A stretch of DNA of 64,000 bases, from NCBI GenBank assembly GCA_022925895.1, contig JAKSYS010000047.1, positions 99,469-163,468 on the forward strand, read 5' to 3'. The translations under genes were made by a program, and so were the position numbers. This document shows positions 31,638 to 42,647 of the stretch, one piece after another. Numbering within the stretch: the stretch's first letter is position 1; each line of letters opens with the position of its first letter. The stretch is from Fragilaria crotonensis (Eukaryota > Bacillariophyta > Fragilariophyceae > Fragilariales > Fragilariaceae). The notes beneath the pieces were generated by a model, which had not been told where the DNA came from, searched no databases, and was given only the letters and a program-made list of their open reading frames with translations.

Positions 31638-32700
31638 TTGGGGCCTTCAACCCCCCGCGACGCAGAAAAGAGCGCTGCCGCGATCCCGCTGGCGCTCCAC
31701 CTGGTCGGGAGGCCTTGCGACCCCGAGGTTAAGGAGACTTTTCCCAGAGACGATATCCTTGCGATCCCAAAGTTCCTGGCCGAGGCCAAACCATCCGAGA
31801 GGAAGATGATCCTCGGATGGATCGTGGACACACGCCGCTTCGTCGTCGCACTGCCTCACGATAAGCACATGAGCTGGACGCAAGCCGTTGACAGGATGCT
31901 GACGCACAGACATGCCTTCGTGACGACGAGAGACCTAGAGACGACCCTCGGACGTTTTAGCCACGCCGCCTACGTCATCCCTTACGCAAGACACTTTATG
32001 GGAAGGCTATACAAGGCCTGCGAGCGTTCGAAGCAGGCCGGGAAGGCGAGACTGACCAAACCCCAACTGGACGACCTGATTCTGTGGAAGGCTTTCCTTC
32101 AGAAGGCGTCGCGAGGTATCTCGATCAACAGGCTGGTTTGCCGGTGGCCGACGCGCATAGTGAGGGTGGACGCATGCCCACAAGGCATCGGAGGCTACTG
32201 CCTCAAGAGCGGCCTGGCGTGGCGATATCAGCTACCAGAGCACCTGCTGGGGCGAGCGACCCTAAACACTCTCGAGTTCCTTGCTGCCTTTGTGGGGATG
32301 ATCGTGGAATTCCACGAAGGGGCCGCGTGGACGGACGAAGACGTTCTGCTCAGTCAGGAGACAGCACCTCAGCAGCGGGATGGCTTGCTAAGTCGAACTT
32401 CAACGACGATTGTCCGCTTCACCTGACGATAGCCCGAGCGTTCGCTGATTTCTGCCTCACGCACGAGATAGACCACTACACGCAGTGGTTCCCCGGGAAA
32501 GAGAACAAGGTGGCGGACATGCTCTCCCGAGATTTCGCTCTAGACGACGCGGCACTGACAGACTTGATCACGAAAAACTGCTCACCGTTTGTTCCACAGA
32601 ACTTCAGGATCATCCCTTTGCGGCCAGCCCTTATTTCGCAGATTGGAGGCTGGCTGCAGCTGCTGCCCAAAACGCAGCTCTTGCCGACTCAACCCGTGCC
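31638..32700 (+). pseudogene. DIRS-2 RT thumb and RNase H, frameshifted
   Basis: This continues the DIRS-2 polymerase from 31638 in a third frame (DAEKSAAAIPLALHLVG to ATLNTLEFLAAFVGM). RNase H residues are visible: VRVDACPQGIGGY (Asp, about 32165), NTLEFLAAF (Glu, about 32266), then GDSTSAAGWLAKS (Asp, about 32345-32395) and FPGKENKVADMLSRDF (Asp, about 32490-32540). The last two are in a different frame, with the shift near 32350. The RNase H frame overlaps the start of the recombinase frame, a DIRS trait. Confidence 0.8.
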
Positions 32701-33842
32701 AAGCGCGATAGCAGCTGGCGCTGTTACGAAAGATTCCTCGGACGAATCGACGGAGTCGGAGGGAGCCTTTCTCCAAGGACTCGGACGAAGCGAAAGCAGA
32801 AACGTTCGCCTGCTTCGCCGCCGCCCTTCGGGACGGACGGCTTCGCTCCCGACAACCTCAGGAAGCTGGCAATGGACCCTTGTCCGGTTCCATTCGTGCC
32901 ACCCTCGACGGTGTGGCTCAGGCCTTCAGGCTTAACAAATTTGAGAGCCCAATCCACGACGCCGCCGGACGACTCGACCCCCTTCTGGCTTTACAACTGA
33001 AACGTTACGCCGACGAGGACCCAGGACCTACCCCACAGCAGGCGCTGCCGTTAGAGGTGATTCGAAAGGTTCGATCCTGGGCAAGAAACGAGACGGACAT
33101 CGCTATTGGACAACTTGTGGTGGTCGCGTTCTTTTTCGCCATGAGGTCGTGCGAATATTCCGATGTCGGAAGCCGACGGACGACATCAGTGATCAGAGTG
33201 GACGACGTTCGTTTCCGACAGAAGGGACAGGACCTGCAGACAACCGACCGAGGACAACTGGAGAATGCCGACACCGTGTCGATCACCTTCCGGCGACAAA
33301 AGAACGGGGACAAAGGCGCGACAGTGACTCAGCATCGAAACGACAGGCAGGGACAAACGGACATCTGCCCCGTCCGCGTGCTAGCGGACCTGACGACGAG
33401 GGTACGGAGTTACGATTGCCATTCACGGACGAACCCGAAGATTAACGCCGTCAGGACGCAGGACTCAGACGAACCCCAACACATCTCTTCCAAGTCCATA
33501 CTGAGGCAGCTCAGGATGGCGACGACTCTCGCAGGGGAGGAGAGGCTTGGCCTCCAGGCGAGTGGCATCGGCACTCACTCGATCAGATCAGGCGCCGCGA
33601 TGGCCATGCACCTCGCCGGAGTTCCAAGTGAGACGATTCAGATGGTGGGGAGGTGGCGAAGCCAGACGTTCATGAGATACCTCCGAATTCAAGTGCCGGA
33701 CTCGACACTCGGAGTAGCCGCACGCATGACGAGTCGACAATCTTTCTACACGATCGCCCCAGATTCTGCGGACGAACGACAACCGGAAAATGGCGGAAAC
33801 CAGGTCGACTCACAATCGCGCGACGGACCCCCCGCTAGATAA
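32650..33842 (+). pseudogene. DIRS-2 tyrosine recombinase, N-terminus frameshifted, catalytic domain open
   Basis: The core-binding part (AALADSTRAKRDSSWRCYERFL) is read in one frame at about 32680-32760. The catalytic domain is open from 32880 to 33842 (320 residues). Catalytic residues are all present: Arg in AMRSCEYSDV (about residue 89 of that frame), HxxR in THSIRSGAA (about H233 and R236), Trp in GRWRSQ (about 259) and Tyr in FMRYLRIQV (about 267). Unlike DIRS-1a, the HxxR His is intact. A frameshift near 32880-32950 separates the two halves. Confidence 0.83.
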
Positions 33843-34323
33843 CTATCACGGGACCGACACCGCGAGACGAACCAGGAGAGAGAGACAAAACTATTAGGAC
33901 CAGATTCCGATGCCATCTATTTATTTCTACTAGTCTCACGAGCACAAAAGAGAAACGAGAATGACCACAGACAACACACGAATCGACGCGACAGTGCGCG
34001 AGACAACGGTACGACGAAACCACGAAGCAGACGACTCATCCGACTAAACGGACTTAGAGAAATTTGGACAAGACTCGGAATTTATTTCGTGGCATGTCCG
34101 AAGATCGGGAAAGGACGGGCAGTCGCCATCAGACAGACGAACACGAGACACAGACAGACGAACACCACGACACAACACAACACAAGATACGAATTGCTCA
34201 CAATCCGAACGAACTCGAATCGACAAAGACACTACTCTAGTTAATCCCACCCACCCACACCTCCTCTCCTGGCCCGATGCCTAGGTTCATCGGCGCCCCT
34301 GGCGCCGGTTACCTCTAATTCCG
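33843..34323 (+). other. Noncoding right end of DIRS-2
   Basis: About 480 bases with no gene. It contains the right 155-bp terminal repeat (34090-34244) and a final 79 bases (34245-34323) with a cggcgcc-cct-ggcgccg hairpin at 34291-34307. I found no second copy of the 79-base tail upstream, so the B part of a split repeat is not established for this element. Confidence 0.7.
34090..34244 (+). repeat. DIRS-2 155-bp terminal direct repeat, right
   Basis: Identical by eye to 15872-16026. Another 79 bases of insert follow before LINE-A resumes at 34324. Confidence 0.9.
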
Positions 34324-36175
34324 AGACCACCCCGAAAGATCAAAGCACTAGCATCAACCCACCAAGCGACGCAGGTACAACACCAGGAACGAGAGTCCAC
34401 CAGAACCCGGTCAATACATACATCCCTCATCCAAACAAAAAGATCAACGACGGCACTCATCGCATTACAATCAAATGGAAACTCAGTAAAAACTATCTCG
34501 CCCGATTAGAAGAAAACGAAGACGAACTCATCTACGAAATACATCAACTGATTACTCACGCCTTTGAGGACGAAGATGGTCTTTTTTATCCATGGAAAAG
34601 TAACGCCCCACAAACCACAAAACCGGTATCTACTCTCCAACTCGATGAACTCAAACAATTTCTCTCACCAAAAATCTCCTTCCTCAAAGCAACCTCACTA
34701 CTTATCTTTGGCTTACGCTCGGATTCTCCGGCAACCCATCGAATTGGAAATTTAAACAAAACACTCAACAATTAATGAAAAGCCATCACTTCAACGTCTC
34801 GATCTCCAACTCAACATGTGACAGCGGCAACATGGTCACAGTCGGATACATTCTACTCAAAGCTCCGAACACGACAAACCAGTTATACTACCTACAACAT
34901 CTGACAAACCAACTACCCGACAACACCCCCTTCTTTGATCTCATCCGACTGAGAACAACCCCGATGGACCAAGAAATAAATCACATCGGAGTCAAATGCG
35001 GAGAACGCCATGCAACATCCCTCTGTCACGCCCTCACTCAATATCTCACAGGCAACAAAACGGCGCTATTCCTGCCCAGGTACTCCTTGGGATCAATGAC
35101 CGATGAACAAATCAAACAACAATTCGAATTCCACGAGCGATACACCAAATCCCTTAGAGCACTCTCACTCTTCCCACACGTATCGAATCTGGATCGCATT
35201 CGAAAAGAAACTTTTCCTGACGGTACATCTATTGAACGATCCACACGGGAATGGGCAGCACAATTAGTGGCAAATGACAACTCACCAGCTCTCTGCGACG
35301 TCGTAAACGGAGGACATGACCAAAAAGCAAACCTTCTCGTCCCTAGCCCATACTACGACCATATCAAGTCCCAGTACAAAGAATACAAAGCCAGATTAAA
35401 CCCAACACAACACCGGGAAGCCCGCTTCAGGGCCAGCATCTCAGATCTCCCCGACGTCATTCACATCACGGCAAACGCCCAGACAAACATGGCTTTTATC
35501 ACAAACCTCGCAAACATGAACGCATGGCAACCACTACCAACTCAAACAAGCAACAACGGTGGAGGCAAACCTCAAGTCACCTCCCAAGCCAACCCTTCTA
35601 CGAACTTTCCCACACGACCACAATGGCTAAAGCCAACAGCCCCATACAACAACAACAAAAAATTCTCCAACACTTCCTCTACCACCAACGGAGCGCCTTC
35701 CCATACATCAGACGATCAAAGCCTCGGATCGACACAGTCCATGACGATAGCATCAAACATCACCACTCAGCAGGCCCGCATCCACGAACTCGAAGCCTCC
35801 CTCCACAAACAACAAACAGAAATTGATTCGTCATCAAAAACTACCTCTGCAAAACTCATTTCCATGGAAAGCCAGTTCAAACGATTAGATCACCTCGATA
35901 CAAAAATAACAGACATGAGCGCCCAACTCAATATGGTCACGCAGCAACAGGACGCACAATCAACACTGCTACAATCAATCAAAACCGACACACACGACCA
36001 AATCAAAGAAATGGGAGCTTCCCTCGTCAATTCCTTCACAAGCCAGAGCAAAATGGCAGACTCAATGATGACCATGCAAGAACGCATCGACAAAATAACA
36101 GAACTCATGCAAAAACTTACCAACAGACTAGATCACGAACAAACAAAAATCGGCACAGCATCTAATGACGACCAC
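34324..36175 (+). repeat. 2.8-kb duplication X, right copy, second part
   Basis: Continues the block begun at 14907 and matches 5762-7613, except for one missing T near 34718, one extra A near 35837 and a substitution near 35830. At 36175 it passes without a break into the rest of LINE-A, whereas the left copy meets LINE-B at the same base. Confidence 0.9.
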
Positions 36176-36352
36176 TCCGCATCACTCAGCTCAACACATC
36201 AAGCGACCTCTTCGGAACCCCAGTCCGTTCAACAAATGTCAACTCACACAGGCACATCACAATCCTCGTCCAGCGGGTCGTTCACAGATTTGTGCTATAA
36301 CTCACCACAGAAAAGAAAATCCGATCGCCAAACAACGGCAGCAGAGCACTGA
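34324..36352 (+). pseudogene. LINE-A ORF1, second copy, 3' part
   Basis: This is the remainder of LINE-A ORF1 after the DIRS-2 insert. One T is missing near 34718 compared with the left copy, which breaks the frame. From 34775 to 36352 it is open for 525 residues. It includes the conserved globular region (GERHATSLCHALTQYL, NPTQHREARFRASISDL) and the C-terminal coiled coil (ISMESQFKRLDHLDTKITDM onward). It ends in a Ser/Gln-rich tail at 36352. Without the insert and indels the intact protein would be about 930-940 residues. Confidence 0.85.
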
Positions 36353-36363
36353 CAACCACCAAA

Positions 36364-36720
36364 ATGCAATTATGTCAAAGCGAAGAAGACAACGACAACA
36401 ACAGCGACAACAACAGCGACGACAACAGTGCCGACAATTGCAACGACAACAGTGACGACAAAAGCGACGACAATAGTGACGACAACAGCGACGAAAACAG
36501 CGACGACAACAGCGATGACAACAGCGACGACAACACAACAATCACAACAATCACAACAACAACGAGCAACAAAACTGAAAGTAAGCAACTCAACAAACGC
36601 CTCTTCTCTCAGAAAGAATCTCAACAAAGCCTCGCATCGATCTTTCATAAGAAAGCTCCACGCACGGGTAGAAAACGCAAACCAAGCCCTACTGGACACT
36701 CAATACAAAAGCCAAAGTGA
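36364..36720 (+). CDS. LINE-A small acidic Asp/Asn/Ser-repeat ORF
   Basis: A 118-residue frame between ORF1 and ORF2, starting at an ATG 12 bases after the ORF1 stop. Residues about 10-60 are a tandem DDNS repeat encoded by the gacgacaacagc minisatellite. The C-terminal part is basic (KKAPRTGRKRKPS). There is no known fold. It may be a real third ORF, an N-terminal extension of ORF2 in another frame, or a chance product of the repeat. LINE-D instead joins ORF1 and ORF2 by an ATGA overlap. Confidence 0.4.
   Translation: MQLCQSEEDNDNNSDNNSDDNSADNCNDNSDDKSDDNSDDNSDENSDDNSDDNSDDNTTITTITTTTSNKTESKQLNKRLFSQKESQQSLASIFHKKAPRTGRKRKPSPTGHSIQKPK
36368..36545 (+). repeat. gacgacaacagc minisatellite in LINE-A
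   Basis: About 15 imperfect 12-base units of the type gacgacaacagc, followed by a short caacaatca run. It is open in all three plus frames. Confidence 0.85.
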
Positions 36721-36741
36721 TCCAGACGGGGCGGCCTCCAC

Positions 36742-38718
36742 ATGAACAAACAACCAACAACCCACGCTCAAAGTCCACAGCCCATCGCGCAACAAGCTCA
36801 CCCAAACCTCACAGCCACCCAAATAGAACGCAACAACAAGAGAGCGCAACGATCAGCAACAAATCACGGTATCTCCGAAAACGACAACACTCTCCCCATT
36901 CCACGGAGCCCTATCTTATTAATTCCAAAACGAAACGGCCGCATCTTAAGGACAAATCCAGTAGACGAACATCCAGATAGACGATACGGAGATGCGATAT
37001 CACAAAAACATCCAGATAGTACAAGGATATTTTTTCAAAATGTAAAAGGTCTTACATATTCCAATACTGGCGAAGATTATCGATACTACTTATCATGCCT
37101 GAGAGCGTACCAAGTGGATATTGCAGGCCTCGCTGAGACTAACACATGCTGGAGTCATCAACACCTCCAAGCAGCCTTCCGTTCCACAATGCGATTAACA
37201 CCCGGCCAATCAAAAGTCACATTCGGACATCCGTCTCGCCAAATAGACCCTTGCACAGACAGAGAATCTTACCAGGCAGGAGGCAACCTCACACTTATCA
37301 CCGGAAACGCAGTCTCACAAATCCACGGCACGCCAATCACTGACGAAACCGGTCTGGGAAGATGGAGCGGCACCACCTTCCAAGGTAAACTAGGAACAAA
37401 ACTCACCATGATCACTGGATATCGCACCTGCAACGGATCCGTCAAGACCTCACCCCTAGGGAGCACCTACATCCGTGAATACACCTACTTCAAAAACAAA
37501 GGAGAGAAAACTCCGAACCCACGCAAACACTTCATACAGGACATCACAAGCCTCATACTTCGCCACAAAGAAATGGGAGACGCAATCTTACTTATGCTGG
37601 ATGCAAATGGAACACTGGAAACCGATACGGCCCTACAAAACCTGTTAATCCAATGTGAACTCCACGACATACACCGCAACGATCCATCCCCAACCACCTA
37701 TATCGGTGCATCCAACCGAAGAATCGACTTCATCTTCGGATGCGAAAGAGTAGACAACCATGCTGTACGATCGGGCACACTATCATACCATGAAGGACCT
37801 CAAGCTGATCATCGAGGTATCTATGTCGATCTTATGCTCCCTGCCATTTTTGATCACACCGTCACTCCCCTCGCCTCGCACTCAAAACGATTGCTTCACA
37901 ATGGTAACCCAGAAACAGTCGAGACCTATCTGACATCCGTCAACAACTACTATCGCGATCACAACATGGTTCACCGCATCTCACAACTATATAAAAATCA
38001 TTCTAGCATGAGTCGCTCGGAAGTCAGAAATGCTCTCATCAAGTGGGACCTTGACCAAGGACGCGCCATGCTCTCATCCGAACTCTCTCTTCGTCAGGCT
38101 CCCAAACCACATCAATGGTCTCCCACCCTACGTAACGCAGGAATCATTTTTCGTTACTGGAAACTCCGTTTAAAAGAAATACAACACAGTCACAACTACT
38201 CAGAAACATTCGCGCGATGGCAAGCACGCCTCCGACTCTCGGATCCAGACTTCGCCATCCCCCACCTAAACGATACCTTGACCATCGAACAAATAAGGAC
38301 TTCACTCAACCTCGCAAAGAAACACCTGCGACGCATCCAACGAAACTCCACTGACCATCGGAACCAGTCCTACCAAGACCTAATCACAACCTACAACGAA
38401 GACCACAACCCATCGACACAGGCAAGATCTCGACAGAAAGCAACCATCGTAGCAAACACAGTGAGAAACGAGACCTGCCGCAGAATATTCAACAAGATCT
38501 CAGGGGTGATAAAGCCAACCACATACTCTGCCGGTCTATCAAAACTTAATATCCCACGTCAAAAAAGATTGTACGTCTGCAACCCATCCGAACGAAGTTC
38601 ATCAAATTCTCAAGACACATGCCCCAGACGACCTCATTTGGGACACGATCATAAACAAAGAAGACATCGAACAACACCTTCTGACATACAACCGGGAAGC
38701 CTTTCGCGCAGCCTCTGA
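36742..38718 (+). pseudogene. LINE-A ORF2: APE endonuclease and linker
   Basis: The N-terminal part of the LINE-A replicase. The endonuclease motifs appear in order: FFQNVKGLTY (Asn), AGLAETN (Glu), MITGYRTC (Tyr), LLMLDANG (D-x-N), NRRIDFIFG and QADHRGIYVDL (Asp-His). A helical linker follows, with KWDLDQGRAM and WSPTLRNAGIIFRYWKLR, which is conserved in LINE-D and LINE-E. The frame shifts between about 38560 and 38610, after KLNIPRQKRL, so the last 40 residues of this ORF are out of register with the RT that follows. Confidence 0.87.
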
Positions 38719-40590
38719 ATCTCCCTGCGGACACGGCATCATCTACGACGCAATCACTTTCTCAAGCTTGTCCCCCGAAGCAGACGAACTACTCCAGGGA
38801 AGTATACCACCAGGATGGCACCATGAAGATCCCCTCATCCAAGAATTCCTGGCCTCATTCGCCATACCTGACAATGCAACCGATAGAGAGGAAATACCGA
38901 CAGAAATCACCACAGAGCAAATTACCAAAGGATTTCAATCATGGAAAGAAATGACGACCACCTCCCCCTCCGGCCGCCATCTCGGGCACTATAAAGCCAT
39001 CATCCAAGACCCAGTTCTCCTCCAATGTCTTCACAACTTCCTCAACATAGCCATCACACGAGGCATCGCCATACCCAGATGGAGCCAAGCTACCAACATT
39101 CTAATCGAAAAAGACCCCCGGAACACCAAACATAAACCGCCTCCGAATCATACATCTGTTTGAAGCCGACTTCAACTTCTTCCTCAAGCTCCAATGGGGT
39201 CATCGACTAGTTCGCCACGCAGAAAAATTTGACCTTCTAAATGATGGACAACATGGATCCAGACCAGGAAGAACAGCAATGGACCCTATCATGCTCATCC
39301 AACTCACCACTGACCTGAGTCGATTGCTCAAAGTAAATCTTGCCAGATTCGACAACGACGCTTCCGCGTGCTACGATCGCATCATCGTGGCTCTTGGAAT
39401 GCTGGCAGCCAGACGACTGGGAATGCCAGACAACGCCATCAAAACACACGCCGACGCGCTCAGGTTCATGCAGTACACAGTCAAAACAATCCACGGCATA
39501 TCAGAAGACTCGTATGAAGGTACACCATTCGAACCCCTCTTCGGTACCGGCCAAGGCAGCGGGCGTCACCAGCAGTGTGGCTCACACTAGTCGTCCTTCT
39601 TCTCAACACTCTTGATAGAATTATACCCGAACGCACTAAATTCACCTCACCCGACGGAAGTATTATCAGCTCCAGGCTCGTCGACGCCTTTGTTGACGAC
39701 ACATCATTAGGCTTCACGAACATCGACTCAACATATGAAGAAATGATACACCGGCTTCAAGAGATATCACAAACATGGGAACACCTCCTCCACCTCTCCG
39801 GGGGAGCACTGAACCTGAAGAAATGCAACTGGTACATTCTATTCTGGGATTGGAAGAACGGACGACCAATACTTCGACAATCTCAACCAAACGACCCACA
39901 AATAACTCTGTGGCAAGGCACCAACACACACACAATCACGGAAGTGAAACGAATGGACCTCTCCTCTGCACCCCGAATATTGGGAGTTCATCTCTCTCCA
40001 CTCGGCGACTTCTCGCATCAAATACAAGTCTGCAAAAGCAAGGCCAACGGATTCGCGGCGAAACTCCTTTCTCCCACTATTACTGCGTCGGACACACGCA
40101 TTTTCACCGCTCCATCTACACTCCATCAATGCGGTACCAACTCGCTGCCCTCGCAGTGGACGAGGAAGATCTCAACACCATTCAATCCAAAATAATACCA
40201 GTCATCCTCCAGAAATTACACATCAACCGAAATCTGCCAACTGCCATCCGCCATGGACCAATCTCCCTCGGAGGTGTTGACCTCTATGATCTACGAACAG
40301 AGGCCGGACTCGAGGCCATCAAATACATGAGAAACGCCATCTACTCACAGTCCGAAGCGGGAAAGCTCATCCTCACAAACATCCACTATTCACAACTGGA
40401 AGCGGGAATCACCCAACCAATTCTAGAACACCCAGAGATCCATCTAGCGTACTTGACTCACATGGATCACCTCCATTCGACAGTACCTACATTGCCACAA
40501 CCTTACCATCACCCTCACAGCAACACACGATATACTTCTACGGGAAAAGAACGACCAAATCATCATGACCGCAGAACACCTTCATAGATA
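38600..40590 (+). pseudogene. LINE-A ORF2: reverse transcriptase, frameshifted
   Basis: RT domain with TTTSPSGRHLGHYKA (about 38950), then IIHLFEADFNFFLK, motif A RFDNDASACYDRI (about 39345), motif B GTGQGSG-ASPAVW (about 39545-39585) and motif C AFVDDTSLGF (about 39687). Frames change near 39116 (a run of five C), 39564 (a G apparently missing in GSGAS), about 40100 and about 40450. A thumb/connection region continues to 40590 (AIRHGPISLGGVDLYDLRTE). All catalytic residues are visible. Confidence 0.85.
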
Positions 40591-42515
40591 CAGCCCGCAA
40601 CAACAAAAGGACATAAATCTGGTCCGTCTATACCTGCAAGTCCACACCTTGGCCGATCTTACCGACTCCCAACGACCCACAGCAATCCTTCTACACATGC
40701 TAGACGGAAAACGCAATCCCGACACGCCCATCAGTCCCCTATGGCCTCGTCAATCTGAACCAAGCAACACCCAACGACGACTCTGGAAGAGATTCATTTC
40801 ATCCTCTTATCTTCGGTACGTCCCATATTGGAAACAAAAGCCAACAACCAACCCAACTCCACAACACAAACCACCAACAGACGAACAAACTCCCACCACA
40901 ACACTATCGCTACCAGCCTGTATACGGCAACTTCCACGATCTCAACGCAGACTACTGGACTCCCTCACAGGTGGCCACCGACAAATCCATCTGGGAGGCT
41001 TTTCGCTCAAGAAAAAGGATAAACATTGCTTCCGACGGAGGCCTCAGCAGCAACAAAGTTGGTACGTTCGGATGGACCATTGCCACCAACAAAGAGACTC
41101 TCTACACATGCTCAGGGCCAGTCGACGGACCACGTGACACATCATCTTCCACCAGGAGCGAACTCTGCGGCTACGCATCGGCCCTATTGCTGCTCACAAA
41201 CCTCGCAAAGACATGGAAAACACGCCATCGTTGCAAATTTCGATGGATCGTTGACAGCAAGGCCGCCATCCAACGAGTCCTACGCCATACACGAGGCAAC
41301 AAACGAAACAGAAAACAACCGGACGACCTCGACTTCATGACCATCATCATCGCGTGCACAAGTGAACTCAAACGGAACATAAAAATCTCATGGACGAAAG
41401 GCCACCAAGACGACCAATGCTCATATGAAAAACTCCCACTTAGAGCACGGCTCAACGTCGACGCTGATCGGCTCGCCACCCTCCACCGGCTACGAGGAAA
41501 ACTGAAATCAACCGAACACACTGACCACACGAACGAACAAAACATCTCAATATCAATCAACGGCGTCAGAATTCAAAGCCAGGTGGATTCATGCATCCGC
41601 TTCCATGTCAATGGATACCACCTGCGACACTTTATGCAATCCAAAAATAAATGGTCAAACGCAGTCTGGAAGGAGATCGATTTCGAAATGTTCGGATCCC
41701 ACTTTCGCTCTCTACCTCCACATCAGCAAATCTCCCACATGAAACACGTACACGATCAACAACCACTCGGGAAAAGACGCAACCGACAGGCGCCCATCCC
41801 TGACCCCATTCTCGAAAAGTGCCCATGCTGCAACCACCCAACAGAGGACAAGCAACATCTTCTCACATGTACCAAAAATCCCGAGGCCGAAGCCGCCATG
41901 GACACACTAAGGAAAACAATTCTCGCACAACACGACATACACCCCATCCGGTTTTTGCTGATCGAAGGGATCAAACACTGGATTGAACACCCTGACCGAC
42001 CTTTCCGTCCGAACGTTGAGCATTTCCCCCCGCACCTCCACGACTCTATCCACCAAGCAATCTCCTCCCAGGAACGGATTGGTTGGAAGCACCTACTCAA
42101 TGGTTTCCTCAGCACGGCCTGGCGCTCTCTCGCTCATCTGGATATGCTATCCGCCACAAAATCAGATCAACCCAAAGGACTCCAGAGACTCCGCACGAGC
42201 ATTTCCGCCATCCACATCTTCACACGCACTCTCTGGCTTGCTCGCAACTCAGTCCTACACGAAGAGACACAGACCAAAAATCTCAACACCGCTCGCACCG
42301 CAGAACAAGTCGAAGTATCCTACTACCACCAACGCCCCCAGCTACTACGCTTCGACGATCGACATCTATGCAATAGAAGCTTGAACAAACTCTTATCAGG
42401 GTCATCCTCAACACGACGCAGATGGCTACGACTCATCAAATCCTCCGTGCAACTCCATGCAATCGACGGCAAACGTCAGACAACCATACAAAGTTTTTTC
42501 CCCACAGTACGGTAA
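40565..42515 (+). pseudogene. LINE-A ORF2: connection, RNase H and C-terminal zinc finger
   Basis: After the short connection frame (40565-41137) the RNase H is open from 40971 to 42515. Its acidic residues are in IASDGGL (about 41030), TRSELCGYA (about 41155), IVDSKAAI (about 41250) and LNVDADRLA (about 41455), with WTKGHQDD before the last. The C-terminal region carries CPCCNHPTEDKQHLLTC (about 41820), a CCHC-like finger of the type found at the end of many plant and algal LINE polyproteins. It ends at IQSFFPTVR. Its frame overlaps the connection frame by about 165 bases. Confidence 0.86.
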
Positions 42516-42631
42516 CCAACCACAGCAGTAGTAATTAAGTTCTCGCGTGCTAACGCACGCCGGAACGGGGTACACTCTGGGAACCTCACGGTTCCTAGAC
42601 GGTGCTAACCCTCTATAATTAGGTTTTATAT
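42516..42631 (+). other. LINE-A 3'UTR with two stem-loops and a conserved tail
   Basis: There are two perfect 6-bp stems with 4-base loops, gcgtgc-taac-gcacgc at 42545-42560 and ggaacc-tcac-ggttcc at 42580-42595. They are followed by ctctataattaggttttata up to the target-site duplication. The end of LINE-E (58103-58122) has a similar tail. Stem-loops at LINE 3' ends commonly recruit the reverse transcriptase, so this is a plausible template-recognition element. Confidence 0.65.
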
Positions 42632-42647
42632 ACAATACGAAGTCCCA
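42632..42647 (+). repeat. LINE-A target-site duplication, right
   Basis: acaatacgaagtccca, identical to 4882-4897. LINE-C ORF1 resumes in frame after it. Confidence 0.92.

Larger units (their letters stand above)
15872..34323 (+). mobile_element. DIRS-2: tyrosine-recombinase retroelement inserted in LINE-A ORF1
   Basis: This 18.45-kb insert splits LINE-A ORF1 between bases equivalent to 5761 and 5762, with no target-site duplication, as expected for recombinase-mediated integration. It has 155-bp direct terminal repeats (15872-16026, 34090-34244), gag remnants, a reverse transcriptase with YLDD, RNase H and a recombinase. About 11.8 kb of its length is a TIR transposon inside gag. The coding parts show many single-base frameshifts. 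Confidence 0.87.
4898..42631 (+). mobile_element. LINE-A: full-length APE-type LINE, interrupted by LINE-B and DIRS-2
   Basis: A non-LTR retrotransposon with a 94-bp 5'UTR, ORF1 (gag-like with coiled coil), a small acidic ORF, ORF2 (APE endonuclease, reverse transcriptase, RNase H, CCHC-like finger) and a structured 3'UTR. It is bounded by a 16-bp target-site duplication in LINE-C ORF1. Without the LINE-B/duplication block and DIRS-2 the element is about 9.2 kb. Several single-base frameshifts lie in ORF2. Confidence 0.88.

Noticed and set aside
36370-36699. Minus-strand frames opposite the DDNS minisatellite (Val/Ala/Cys-rich, apparently membrane-like)
   Set aside because: They arise from the 12-base repeat being open in all frames; composition only reflects the repeat.
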